Positions 45,337 through 54,301 of a stretch of DNA of 64,000 nt are shown here, piece after piece (position 1 is the stretch's first letter; the number at the start of each line of letters is the position of its first letter). The translations under genes were made by a program, and so were the position numbers. The notes under the pieces were generated by a model. The model made no database searches. It worked only from the letters and a program-made list of their open reading frames with translations, and was not told the origin of the DNA. Source of the DNA: Tateyamaria omphalii (GTDB taxonomy: Bacteria > Pseudomonadota > Alphaproteobacteria > Rhodobacterales > Rhodobacteraceae); the NCBI RefSeq assembly GCF_014651375.1, contig NZ_BMWT01000011.1:1-64000 (forward strand), written 5' to 3'.

Positions 45337-46530
45337 GTGACAACGTATTCGACATCTGGCTTGGCAGCTAAAGCCAACAGCAAAACTGTTTGGATTGTAG
45401 TATATATTTTGAGCGTTCTGGCCGCCCTTCAGGTCGGTCGCATCTCTCCCACGTTCGAACTTTTGTCAGAAAGCCTTGGTGTTGGGTTCGTCGAATTTGG
45501 ATGGCTTGTGTCTCTGATAACGCTAGCGTCTGCCCTTTTTGGCGTCGTGGCGGGATTGTTGGTCGTTGCTGTTGGATTGCATCAATCGCTCTCGATTGGA
45601 GCGCTCTCGTTGGCAATATTGACCCTTTTGACGGCCGTGGCGCCAAATCTCTGGCTGGTCCTGTTTCTGAGGGCACTGGAAGGTTTGGCATACCTGGCCG
45701 TGGTCGTAGCCGCTCCGACGGTGATTGCGGCAACAACTGCTCCCGAAAAACGCGCGAAAGCGCTGGCCTATTGGGGTACGTTTTTCATAGTCGGGTTGAG
45801 TGCAGCCTCAACACTTGGCGGATGGGTGGCTGAGCAGACGGGATGGCGCGTTTGGTTTGCGTTCTGCGGCGCTCTCACGGCAGTCGCTGCGATGGTTGCA
45901 ACCAGATTCCTCCCCGCCATACGATCTGGAGAGGTCGGTGAAATCCGGTTTGTGGAGACCCTTCGCTCACTGCCAAAATCACTTTGGGCACTGGCTCTCG
46001 CCTTTCTGATCACCACAGTATTGTCGGTTGCAATCGTGAGTATGCTCCCTCTCTTTCTCTCCAGCCAGTTTGGAATTTCCATCGCTCGGGCCGGTGTATT
46101 GGCCGGTGTCATCGCTCTCAGCAGTCTGATGGGGAACCTTTTCTACGGAAAGCTGAGCTCAAGTGTGACAGACCGGACGCTTTTTCTTTGCTCAACTTTT
46201 TGCGCGGCCATGGGTGCGATCTTGGGTTTCAGTTCCGTGAATTGGATCGCCTCCATGTTCGGATGCATCATCGTGCTTTTCTTTGTCGGGATCCTCGTAG
46301 CGATGTGCTTTGCGGTTGTTCCGCGCTTAACTGATGGGAGCACTGGTCAAGTCGGTGCAGCGAACGGGTTGCTCACTCAATTCGGCGGGCTGGGAGCACT
46401 TCTCGGGCCGCCCGCCATTGGGACGATTGCCGAAACTCTGGGATGGTCCTCGCTCGCACTTCTCTTGGCAGTTTTGTGCGCGATTGAGCTGTTTCTTCTA
46501 AGAGCGGCTTTGATGGACAAAGCATCTTAA
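45337..46530 (+). CDS. MFS transporter, drug/sugar-type
   Basis: 397 residues, twelve hydrophobic segments. It begins at a GTG; the preceding bases have only a weak ribosome site. The central R-A-L-E-G-L-A-Y-L-A-V-V-V-A-A-P-T and E-K-R-A-K-A-L-A-Y-W-G-T-F-F motifs are MFS loop signatures. The gene follows the RraA-like gene by 48 bases. The pair under a LysR regulator suggests uptake plus cleavage of one organic acid, an inference. Confidence 0.87.
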   Translation: MTTYSTSGLAAKANSKTVWIVVYILSVLAALQVGRISPTFELLSESLGVGFVEFGWLVSLITLASALFGVVAGLLVVAVGLHQSLSIGALSLAILTLLTAVAPNLWLVLFLRALEGLAYLAVVVAAPTVIAATTAPEKRAKALAYWGTFFIVGLSAASTLGGWVAEQTGWRVWFAFCGALTAVAAMVATRFLPAIRSGEVGEIRFVETLRSLPKSLWALALAFLITTVLSVAIVSMLPLFLSSQFGISIARAGVLAGVIALSSLMGNLFYGKLSSSVTDRTLFLCSTFCAAMGAILGFSSVNWIASMFGCIIVLFFVGILVAMCFAVVPRLTDGSTGQVGAANGLLTQFGGLGALLGPPAIGTIAETLGWSSLALLLAVLCAIELFLLRAALMDKAS

Positions 46531-46791
46531 AGTTGAGGTTTGAGGTCACGTCTAAAATCACTTTCAAAAGCAATCTCCGCCAACTCAAACTTGATTCAGC
46601 AAACACCGTGTTGGATTCTTAGGGAACGCGCTGAGCTTTCAGTGGAAGCTCAGTCACCAGACCAAAGGTTCGGCAAGCTACTCACATCGAACTCCCTTGA
46701 ATAAATCGAAGTGATCTCAATGCCCAAGACAACCTTTTTCAAGCCAATGGAATGAAAGGCCGGCGGAGATCAAACACCCTTGCGCGCCCGC

Positions 46792-47415
46792 TCATTGCAA
46801 GCGCGCTGTCACCACTTTGAAACTCGCAAAGGAAAACCCAAGCGCGAATGCACCTTCGAACCATCTGCGCAATCCTAAGTATATTTTGGTCATTGATGGC
46901 GCAGAGAACAGGAGCGCGTATCCTGCATAAACAAGCGTGGCTTGGAACCCAACAGCTGCGACAACGATTGCAAGTTCCACCGCACTTGCATTGGATGGAA
47001 TGCCAATAGAGTACATTGCCCCGAAGAATAGGATCGACTTAGGGTTCGTAATGTGGATGGCGAGACCGCGCAGGACAAGAGCGGTCGGCGTCCCGTTGAT
47101 TGAGTTGACCACAACGTCCTTCCTTGACAATGCGGATCGAGCAGACTTCCAAGCCAGAAACAAGAGATATCCCGCACCCGCATAACGTATAATCTCAAAA
47201 ACCCAGCTGTGAGCCAGCATGATGGCACCAAGCCCGAGGGCGGCGGCTATTGACCACGCCAGAGAGCCCGCCATAACCCCTGCAGTAAGAAGAAGGCCGT
47301 CCTTGCGTCCTCTGGCCATTGAGGTTCCAGCAATTGCGAGCGACGCAGGCCCGGGGCTGAGACTGGCGGCGAGGGCCATAAGAAGAATTGCAATCAAATT
47401 CACATCACCGATCAT
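46792..47415 (-). CDS. LysE/RhtB-family exporter
   Basis: 207 residues with six hydrophobic segments, L-S-P-G-P-A-S-L-A-I-A near the N-terminus and I-T-N-P-K-S-I-L-F-F in the fourth helix. It starts 18 bases after the stop of the serine hydrolase gene and is the last gene of a same-strand group that begins with an RraA-like gene at 49964. Family members export amino acids and related compounds. Confidence 0.9.
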   Translation of the reverse strand: MIGDVNLIAILLMALAASLSPGPASLAIAGTSMARGRKDGLLLTAGVMAGSLAWSIAAALGLGAIMLAHSWVFEIIRYAGAGYLLFLAWKSARSALSRKDVVVNSINGTPTALVLRGLAIHITNPKSILFFGAMYSIGIPSNASAVELAIVVAAVGFQATLVYAGYALLFSAPSMTKIYLGLRRWFEGAFALGFSFASFKVVTARLQ

Positions 47416-47433
47416 TCGTTTTCCTTTTTTGAT

Positions 47434-48663
47434 TTACGTTAAATTGAGCGCGCTGATGAGCCGACCTACAATCCGCTCACCCAGGTCGGTTCCTCCTTCT
47501 CCATAGTTTCCTGCAAAGATCGTGACTGAAAGTCCCAATTCCGGGAGGACATGGATAGACTGCCCGCCCCAGCCCGACGCACGGATCACGTCGTGGCCGC
47601 TCAAAAGCGTTCCTGGGAACCAAAAGTAGCCGTAACCATAGACACCCGAATGGCCCCAAGGGGTATCGCGCACATGGCGAGAAACCGATGTTCGAATCCA
47701 ATCGAGGGGCACGACTTGGCGACCCTTCCACGCGCCGTCATGCAGGACCAGCGAACCGATTTTTGCGAGATCCCGTCCGCGCATGCGGAGGCCCGCCGAA
47801 GCACTTGGGAAGCTGTCAGGCCCCCAAGCGGGTGGCAGGCTCCACTCATAGTCTGTGATACCAAGAGGTTCGAAAAGCGCCGTCCGAGCAAAATCTGGAA
47901 AAGCCTCATCGACGAGGTTTTCAATCACGCCAGCTGTGAGTTCGGTCAGGCCGCTGTTATATGTCCAACGGCTACCCGGCGTCTCGAGCATGCCCTTGGA
48001 AAAAACGAAATCAACTGGGTCGGGTCGGGTCAAAAGCCGAATGAAATCGTTCCGTTCGTTGTAGGGAACAATTGTCTCATTCCAGACCAATCCAGCAGTC
48101 ATCGTCAAGACGTGATGCAGTGTAATCCTATCCAGGTGATTCCCGTAATCGTCTCTGTATGGAAGGAGATCTGTGATTGACTGAAAGAGCGCTTGTTCCG
48201 AAGCCCCTGCAAGGGCAATTCCGAGGAGAAGTGAAGTGACACTTTTTGTGACGGAACGAATGTCATGCCGCGTTGCGGGGCCGTGTTCCACGACGCCGAG
48301 CGGTTCTTCGAATGCCCAATCAAGGCCCGGTCGATAGTGTTCGAGTACGAGCCGCCCTCGATGTTCCACCAGGACCGCATGAATGTTTGGAAAACTGACA
48401 CCTGCATCGATTGAGTTAGTCAATTCGCGAACCATTTCCGGATCGAGGTTGGCTTCAGTCAGGCTGACAACTTGCCATCCGTCGTTTATCGTGGCGGGGG
48501 GTGTTACGGCATCTTGTGCCTGAACCAAATGTGGCAGGAAGGCCGACGCCATTCCACCAAGTATCAGTCTTCGCGAAACCGCTGCTCGAACGCTTTTCCG
48601 ACAAGGGTCGATATCAGTATTGGGTCTTGTTGGAATATCATCGCAGTGTCCCATAACCGTCAT
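47434..48663 (-). CDS. Tat-exported serine hydrolase, class C beta-lactamase family
   Basis: 409 residues. The N-terminus contains S30-R-R-L-I-L-G-G-M-A-S-A-F, a twin-arginine motif, and ends at A-Q. Catalytic motifs of the beta-lactamase/transpeptidase-like family are S137-V-T-K140 and Y235-N-S, with G-W-G-G-Q as the third. These proteins are esterases, DD-peptidases or amidases rather than true lactamases in most cases. Its ATG overlaps the stop of a 53-codon frame by four bases. Confidence 0.9.
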   Translation of the reverse strand: MTVMGHCDDIPTRPNTDIDPCRKSVRAAVSRRLILGGMASAFLPHLVQAQDAVTPPATINDGWQVVSLTEANLDPEMVRELTNSIDAGVSFPNIHAVLVEHRGRLVLEHYRPGLDWAFEEPLGVVEHGPATRHDIRSVTKSVTSLLLGIALAGASEQALFQSITDLLPYRDDYGNHLDRITLHHVLTMTAGLVWNETIVPYNERNDFIRLLTRPDPVDFVFSKGMLETPGSRWTYNSGLTELTAGVIENLVDEAFPDFARTALFEPLGITDYEWSLPPAWGPDSFPSASAGLRMRGRDLAKIGSLVLHDGAWKGRQVVPLDWIRTSVSRHVRDTPWGHSGVYGYGYFWFPGTLLSGHDVIRASGWGGQSIHVLPELGLSVTIFAGNYGEGGTDLGERIVGRLISALNLT

Positions 48664-48821
48664 CGACCATGGCCCAGATAAGAGAAGGTCGAACGACCGA
48701 TCTTAGTGATCACATCGTTCTGGGCAATCGTTGGAAACACGATCGTTAAGCTCAAAAGAAACGCATGAACCATGATCAGAGGGCCTTTCACGAGCACTTG
48801 CACCGTTGTGTGTTTACTCAT
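48660..48821 (-). CDS. Candidate small membrane or exported protein inside the operon
   Basis: 53 codons, MSKHTTVQVLVKGPLIMV followed by a hydrophobic stretch (A-F-L-L-S-L-T-I-V-F-P-T-I-A-Q) and a basic tail S-T-F-S-Y-L-G-H-G-R. It overlaps the VOC gene by eight bases upstream and the serine hydrolase gene by an ATGA overlap downstream, as expected for a translated member of the operon. No family recognised, and it may be only a translational linker or a remnant. Confidence 0.45.
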   Translation of the reverse strand: MSKHTTVQVLVKGPLIMVHAFLLSLTIVFPTIAQNDVITKIGRSTFSYLGHGR

Positions 48822-49221
48822 CGACGAACCGATAGCTTGAAATCTCAATCAGATTTTCGTCCGGGTCACGAATGTAGATTGAAACGATATCCCCTTGCGC
48901 ACCCGTTCCAGGCACTGGACCGATTTCAATGTCGATTTTGAGCGCCCGGAAGTGTTCAGTGAGTTGCGACATTGGCCAAGAGGTAACGAGGCAAATATCT
49001 GCGCTGCCTGCCGTTGGGCGCCCTGCTCCGGGTTCCCATTCCTTTCCCACCTCGTGGAGATTGATTTTTTGTCTTCCAAAGGCCAGCGCCCTGCCGCCCT
49101 CCTCGAATTCTACAACCTCCATTCCAAGCGCAGTGCTGTAGAATTCACACGTTTTAGCAACATCGCAAACCGTGAGAACAAGGTGATCTATTTCGATGAC
49201 TACCTGAAGCACTTCGTTCAT
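48814..49221 (-). CDS. VOC-family (glyoxalase-like) protein
   Basis: 135 residues starting near I-E-I-D-H-L-V-L-T-V with the VOC metal His, then C-E-F-Y-S-T-A-L-G-M-E, and R-D-P-D-E-N-L-I-E-I-S-S-Y at the C-terminus holding the metal Glu. It resembles the small VirD/FosA-like VOC dimers. Its start overlaps the stop of the RraA-like gene by four bases, so the two are coupled. Reaction unknown; joint action with the RraA-like protein on a small acid is plausible. Confidence 0.88.
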   Translation of the reverse strand: MNEVLQVVIEIDHLVLTVCDVAKTCEFYSTALGMEVVEFEEGGRALAFGRQKINLHEVGKEWEPGAGRPTAGSADICLVTSWPMSQLTEHFRALKIDIEIGPVPGTGAQGDIVSIYIRDPDENLIEISSYRFVDE

Positions 49222-49964
49222 CTTGCCAACCTCTTGTAATCTTGCATCTTGTTGTGGAAGCCAGCTTTAGCTGTTGGCCAGATGTGAGCTGTATTGAGCG
49301 GCAATATCGAATCAAGTTGATGCCCAGAGAGAAAGAGAACTCCGTCCTCGTCGGCAAAGACGATGTCATTGTCGGTGACTGCAGCCTCGCCAATAAATGC
49401 AACCGACCTCGAATCTCGTAGTTCGTGCTGGCGGTTTGTTGGAAAGGCGTTTGGAACTGGGCCGCAACTGAAAACGGGGAATCCCATTGTCCGCAAAGCC
49501 AAATGGTCACGGTGACATCCCCAGACGATGAACCCTGACGCCCCGGCCGCCATTCCTTCAAGAACCAAGAGTTGACCAAGACATGCATGGTCCACGCGTC
49601 CGCGATTATCGACCACAACCACGTCGCCGCGTCCAATGCCATTAAATGCCTCAAGAAGCGAGCTTGCGTCCCGAGGATCACAAACGAGTTTTGCTGTCCC
49701 CAAACAGGACATTTCCGGGTGAATGCCCCTGACCGTCGACGGAGCACGACGTACGAAAATCTGATGGCTTTCACACGCCGACGAGATGGCCGATGTCGTT
49801 GTTCTGGGTATAAGCAAGTCAAGCGCACTTAATGACACCTTGGTTCCTCCCAGGATCGACTTCGATGTACTCAGTCGTGCAGACTTTAACTCAAGTGACC
49901 TCCATGTCTGGATCGAAAGTTCCAATCCGGAACTTTTGAGAAACTGATTTTCCTTGAAGCGCAC
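49218..49964 (-). CDS. RraA-like (HMG/CHA aldolase family) protein, second copy
   Basis: 248 residues. It has the intact RraA core in order: L-G-T-A-K-L-V-C, G-R-G-D-V-V-V-V-D-N-R-G, A-C-L-G-Q-L-L-V-L-E-G-M-A-A-G-A-S-G-F-I-V-W-G-C-H-R-D, and a C-terminal D-N-D-I-V-F-A-D-E-D-G-V-L-F-L. The G-x-x-x-x-D/R aldolase region is better kept than in the copy at 44557. The first gene of an operon with VOC, a small ORF, a serine hydrolase and a LysE exporter. Confidence 0.82.
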   Translation of the reverse strand: MRFKENQFLKSSGLELSIQTWRSLELKSARLSTSKSILGGTKVSLSALDLLIPRTTTSAISSACESHQIFVRRAPSTVRGIHPEMSCLGTAKLVCDPRDASSLLEAFNGIGRGDVVVVDNRGRVDHACLGQLLVLEGMAAGASGFIVWGCHRDHLALRTMGFPVFSCGPVPNAFPTNRQHELRDSRSVAFIGEAAVTDNDIVFADEDGVLFLSGHQLDSILPLNTAHIWPTAKAGFHNKMQDYKRLAR

Positions 49965-50141
49965 CGATGCGTTGGCGTGAGCGAGCCGATGTTGAGCATC
50001 ATTGTACGGTAGGGATCTACGAAAAACGAGCAGCTAGAACCGGACACCGGAAAGCCCGAAACCAAGCACAAAGAGCCTTTCCAACAAGCACCTCAGTTGC
50101 ATATGGAAGCACGTCATTTTTTCGGTTGATAATGGCAAAGC

Positions 50142-50620
50142 CTACCCGAAAAACTCAAAGCAACTCTGTATCGCGACAGCCGCGACAACGACTGTAATTA
50201 GTTGCGCAACAGTGGCAGTGGTTGGCACGCCAAGCGAATAAAGAGCGGCAAAAGGCAGGACTGCTTTCGGGTTCGTCAGGTGGAGCGCTATTCTCCAAAC
50301 CTTACATTGGAGCAATCTGCAGCTGTTTCTCAACGAGTGCTGAGCTGCCCAGTTTGAACAAAAAATATCAGGCACACCGTTCCAAAATAGCACACCGCCT
50401 CGAAGGTCCAGACATTTGTCCTCATGACGGCGGCCAAGCCTGGTGCTGTCGAAACAGACCGGACGAGAAAGCCGATCATTTAACGCACGACACCGCCAGT
50501 CGGGCCTTCGAACCTGCTCGCATCGACGTATCTGAGGTGGCTAAGGTTGCTGGCCCGGGGCTCACAACTGCGACAAACACTGCCTGAAGAATGAGGGTAG
50601 AAACCGATCTCATCCGTCAT
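50142..50620 (-). pseudogene. Decayed LysE-family exporter
   Basis: Leftward frames give, in order, V-F-V-A-V-V-S-P-G-P-A-T-L-A-T (about 50580), A-A-V-M-R-T-N-V-W-T-F-E-A-V-C-Y-F-G (about 50440) and L-H-L-T-N-P-K-A-V-L-P-F-A-A-L-Y-S-L-G-V-P (about 50270), each in a different frame with stops between. They match the intact LysE proteins at 40667 and 46792 (S-P-G-P-A ... T-N-P-K), so this is a LysE gene with at least two frameshifts. Confidence 0.7.
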
Positions 50621-50823
50621 TTGATTTACATGGCCCAACAGTTGTCTTGATCTCGCATCCTTACTGTAACCCACTGTTCATCTCCGAACCGGTTCTTCAA
50701 ATGCACAGGTTTCGATTTTTGCGAGATATTTGATCGCCACCTATGGGTGTACTACGGCAATGAAACGTCCCGCTCATTCCCGAGTGGCAGACGCACAAAT
50801 AGCTACAACGCAGGGCGCAAATT

Positions 50824-51798
50824 ATGCTCCGTCTTATTCTCTCGCTTGCCCTGTTGACTTGTGCCAATTGCTACAATCAAAATCAGGCCGGAGTGACTAT
50901 TGTAGTGCTTCAATCCGATACACTTCGAAAACTGCAGCTTACAGTTTGGTTTCCAACTGAACAGACTGACACAATCGAATTTGCTGGAAACGCGGTGTTC
51001 GTGGGATCGCAGGCAGTTGTTGACGCGGTTCCAGCGGAAGGTCCGCGTCCCTTGGTGCTTTTGTCACACGGTGGGTATCGCTCTGCAAAGGATAGCGGGG
51101 CTTGGCTTGGCGCACGTTTGGCACGAAACGGCTTCATAGCCGTGGAAGTTAACTCTCCAAATCTCAATGATCCGGAGTTCGCGATGCGCGAAATCCGGGT
51201 GCGTGCTGAAGATCTTAGACGAGCTCTGGACTTTTTACACTCAGATGATGCTTGGAGCCAACGGATTGACTCAGATCACACTGTCGTCGTCGGTTTTGCG
51301 CTTGGTGGCACTGTCGCGCTCAGAGTCGCCGGAATGTCACTGGATGCTGATCGGGTAGCCGCCGAATGCGACCCAAATGTAGAGAAGCCCCACGCCGATT
51401 GTGATTGGTTAGGTGCCATTCTGGCAAACATTTCCGCGGAGGACCATCGCGACCTCGAGACAACGGTTCGCGACAATCGTATAAACGGAGTAGTCGCAAT
51501 TGCGCCGGAGTTCCTTCAGGCAGTTGTTCAGCCAACCCTGTCAGGATCCACCGAAGTGCAGATAGTTGAGTTGGGACAGTACCCAACTATTCCAATTCAG
51601 GGCGTCGATGCCAATCAAAGTTTCATCCCGGCTTCTGCGCCGATGGACGTTTTTCCTCTCTGCAGGCCAACAGCAGTCCAGTTGCTTAAGGAAGGTGGCG
51701 AAAATCCAGAAATCTGCTTCGCTGTCCAGTTTCAACGCGAGTTTGTTCATGGCCGCATTTTTGAGTTCATAGTGAAGTTTGTCATCTCAAGAGTCTGA
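50824..51798 (+). CDS. Exported alpha/beta-hydrolase-like protein lacking the nucleophile Ser
   Basis: 324 residues with a signal sequence MLRLILSLALLTCANC (a possible lipobox L-L-T-C). The fold resembles dienelactone hydrolase/PAF acetylhydrolase: L-V-L-L-S-H-G-G-Y-R oxyanion loop, then V-V-V-G-F-A159-L-G-G, where the expected G-x-S-x-G has Ala at the nucleophile. A C-terminal His occurs, but the usual acid context is unclear. If the sequence is right, the protein cannot be a normal serine hydrolase and may be a binding protein or inactive. Confidence 0.78.
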   Translation: MLRLILSLALLTCANCYNQNQAGVTIVVLQSDTLRKLQLTVWFPTEQTDTIEFAGNAVFVGSQAVVDAVPAEGPRPLVLLSHGGYRSAKDSGAWLGARLARNGFIAVEVNSPNLNDPEFAMREIRVRAEDLRRALDFLHSDDAWSQRIDSDHTVVVGFALGGTVALRVAGMSLDADRVAAECDPNVEKPHADCDWLGAILANISAEDHRDLETTVRDNRINGVVAIAPEFLQAVVQPTLSGSTEVQIVELGQYPTIPIQGVDANQSFIPASAPMDVFPLCRPTAVQLLKEGGENPEICFAVQFQREFVHGRIFEFIVKFVISRV

Positions 51799-51874
51799 TC
51801 AGACACACACAGCGATCAAGACCTTCGACTGAGGCATTGGGCAGCACGTCACATCAGTAGAGCGGAGAAGTAAG

Positions 51875-52816
51875 ATGACGAGTGGTCAATTGCGCGGTCT
51901 GATCTGGGCGTTATCCTTTGTATTGCTGGAGGCAGTGCAGGCAGTGTTTTTCGGCGGAGTCTTCCAAAGCTACGATTCCTTCCTTGTTGGCGCGGCGGTC
52001 TTTGGCACTACCGCCTTTGGAACGCTTCTGTGGGCCAACGTGTTTACCCCCTCTCAACTCCAGATTGCATGGGCAAACAGCAGTAGTCTTTTAGGATTGA
52101 ACCTATCAACTGCGGTTGTTTGGGTCTCCTATTTCTATGCATTGCAACTCATCGAGCCAACTGTAGCATTCACAATCTTCTCCGGCTTGATACCTGCGAC
52201 CATAGTTGTCGCGTCGATCATGCGAGTTCCGGAAGCATCAGGGTTGCGCAACAAAGTTGAAGCCCTGGGCCTGGCGATAGTAGTAGCCGGTGTCGTGTAT
52301 CTTGCAGCGATCACCTTGCTTGGGCGCTCGGGCTTCGTCAGAGGCAACACAATTGCGGCTCTCATCGGCGTTGTGCTTAGCGTCATATCTGCCATCAGCC
52401 TGGCATTCATGATGATCTATAGTCAGCGGTTGGATCGCCTGGGGGTCGCCCCGTTTGCCCAGTACGGTCTAAGATTCCCACTATATGTGTTGATCGCATT
52501 GTTGGCAGTTGCGTTTGGGCTCGATGACAAGGGGGGCTTTGAGCCCATTGGCCTATTATTCATCGTTCTTGTCGGGGTAGCTGTCATCGCTTTCCCGGTA
52601 TTCGCAATGCAAAAGGCTATCTCCCTGATGCCATCATTGTCTCTTGCGGCAGTTACTGCTCTGGGACCTCTTTTCGTGTTTTTTTTGCAACTCATGGAAG
52701 GTCGGGTGGCATACGCGTCCGCGACGATGACGGGTCTGGCAGTTTACTTCGTTGGCGCAGTGCTTGCGGCGTATGGGGGTAACGCACCTTCGCGCGCAGG
52801 CAAGAGGAAGTCATGA
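51875..52816 (+). CDS. DMT/EamA-family transporter
   Basis: 313 residues, about ten hydrophobic segments in two related halves, as in EamA permeases. GGAGAAG precedes the ATG. The first half has E-P-T-V-A-F-T-I-F-S-G-L-I-P and the second L-M-P-S-L-S-L-A-A-V-T-A-L-G-P-L. It overlaps the following EamA gene by four bases (ATGA), so two related transporters are made together, perhaps as a heterodimer. Substrate unknown. Confidence 0.88.
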   Translation: MTSGQLRGLIWALSFVLLEAVQAVFFGGVFQSYDSFLVGAAVFGTTAFGTLLWANVFTPSQLQIAWANSSSLLGLNLSTAVVWVSYFYALQLIEPTVAFTIFSGLIPATIVVASIMRVPEASGLRNKVEALGLAIVVAGVVYLAAITLLGRSGFVRGNTIAALIGVVLSVISAISLAFMMIYSQRLDRLGVAPFAQYGLRFPLYVLIALLAVAFGLDDKGGFEPIGLLFIVLVGVAVIAFPVFAMQKAISLMPSLSLAAVTALGPLFVFFLQLMEGRVAYASATMTGLAVYFVGAVLAAYGGNAPSRAGKRKS

Positions 52817-53709
52817 CCGAAGCGCCACCTAAATATCGAACTGGCTTTGCTGTGATGGCCATTGTCACTGCTGTGTTGTTCTTGTCTCTGGGCGACGCCA
52901 TAATAAAAGTTACAGGACTTGGCTTACCACTTTGGCAAATGTACGTCCTTCGATCGGCATTGGCGCTACCGATCCTTTGCGTGCTTGCGTATCGCGCTGG
53001 CAAAGTATCGTTTGAATCCATTGGATGGGTAGTTGTGCGCTCGCTTCTGTTGGTCGCAATGTGGCTTTGCTACTATTCGTCTTTACCCTTTATGCCCCTC
53101 TCCCTCGCTGCTGCGGCGTACTATACGGCGCCGATCATGATCACTCTGCTCGTTGCGTTGCTGAACCGACGAAGGCCGCCTAAAGCTGTGATGACAGCAG
53201 TCGTTTTGGGCTTTGCAGGAGTTCTTCTGGTTCTTCGACCGGACGCTTCAGGATTTAACTTAGCGACACTGCTGCCGCTACTTGCGGCGCTTCTTTATGC
53301 ATGCGCAATGGTCCTAACCGCTCATAAGTGCAGAAAAGACAACCCGTTTGCACTGGCACTGGCACTAAACATTGCGTTTATCCTAACAGGTGCGGGTTTG
53401 GGTGTTTTTGCAGGGCAAGACGGTTCGTTCATCTTTGGCCCGTGGCAAGAGCTAGACATGAAGCTCTTGGGTGTTGTCGCCATGCTTTCCGCAATAATCC
53501 TTGTTGGCAGCGTCGGAGCCGCTCTTGCATATCAGAACGGTCCGCCCGCTACCGTGGCAGCGTTTGACTACAGCTATCTTGTTTTCGGCTTGATTTGGGG
53601 CGCCGTGGTTTTTCACGAACTGCCTGATGTACTCTCATTTTTTGGTATTTCCGCAGTTGTCTGCGCGGGAATGCTTTCATTGCCTCGTCAACAGCCAAAG
53701 GAAACCTGA
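52813..53709 (+). CDS. DMT/EamA-family transporter, second subunit or paralogue
   Basis: 298 residues, about ten hydrophobic segments. P-L-S-L-A-A-A-A-Y-Y-T-A-P-I-M-I-T-L-L-V-A-L and G-P-P-A-T-V-A-A-F-D-Y-S-Y-L-V-F-G mark the helices next to the pseudo-symmetry axis of EamA proteins. It starts within the ATGA overlap with the upstream gene. Roles in export of metabolites or nucleotides are common in the family but cannot be narrowed here. Confidence 0.88.
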   Translation: MTEAPPKYRTGFAVMAIVTAVLFLSLGDAIIKVTGLGLPLWQMYVLRSALALPILCVLAYRAGKVSFESIGWVVVRSLLLVAMWLCYYSSLPFMPLSLAAAAYYTAPIMITLLVALLNRRRPPKAVMTAVVLGFAGVLLVLRPDASGFNLATLLPLLAALLYACAMVLTAHKCRKDNPFALALALNIAFILTGAGLGVFAGQDGSFIFGPWQELDMKLLGVVAMLSAIILVGSVGAALAYQNGPPATVAAFDYSYLVFGLIWGAVVFHELPDVLSFFGISAVVCAGMLSLPRQQPKET

Positions 53710-54301
53710 TCGACCGCAGTGGCACAGCGGGAGGAAAAGGCCATCGGAAAGGCAAGATCGGGCTCATTTAGGTCGAGAGCTATCAGCAAGTCGGACAAAT
53801 TAAGAGACTCGTTTGCCGAGTTCCAGTTTTCCCAGGTTTTGGCATTTGCTAGGCGCTCACCACCGAGACTGTTTTGGTCCGGGGGTCGTTGTCGCCGTCC
53901 AACTGGCTTGAATTCGCATATGCCGGACAGCCAACTTTGGCCATCTGCACAAAAACTGTTTTCTCAGCATCTGATCCTGCTCGCAAAGTATGCGGCCAAA
54001 TTACCCCGTCAGTAAGCTCTTCTAGGATTTGCCGTTGATGCTTCTAACGGCGCTACGCACCACCAAAGGCATCGACTGTGGCAGCTTGCTGACCCAAAGC
54101 CCTGGCATCCGACCCAACGGTTCAATTTTTGTGGTCGAGCCACATTCCCGCCATTCGCCGCATCTGTAAAATGCGGGACAGCGTGAACTTAGCCAACGCG
54201 AACTTTCCGTTCGCTCGCTACAACCGCGCGAAAGGCCCCTATTGTGCCGGAAGTCTTAGCCTACTAGAAAAAAGTGCACGATATTTCGAGGAACATCTGC
54301 A
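53710..54301. other. Gene-free stretch at the right edge of the accessory region
   Basis: About 590 bases with no gene or RNA I can support. Short frames here have no recognisable motif. It separates the AT-richer accessory genes from the G+C-richer stress block on the right. Confidence 0.45.

Noticed and set aside
47434-48663. Antibiotic-resistance beta-lactamase (AmpC)
   Set aside because: Serine hydrolase motifs are present but the context (Tat export, RraA/VOC/LysE operon) and the general family relation point to an esterase or peptidase-like enzyme; resistance cannot be claimed.
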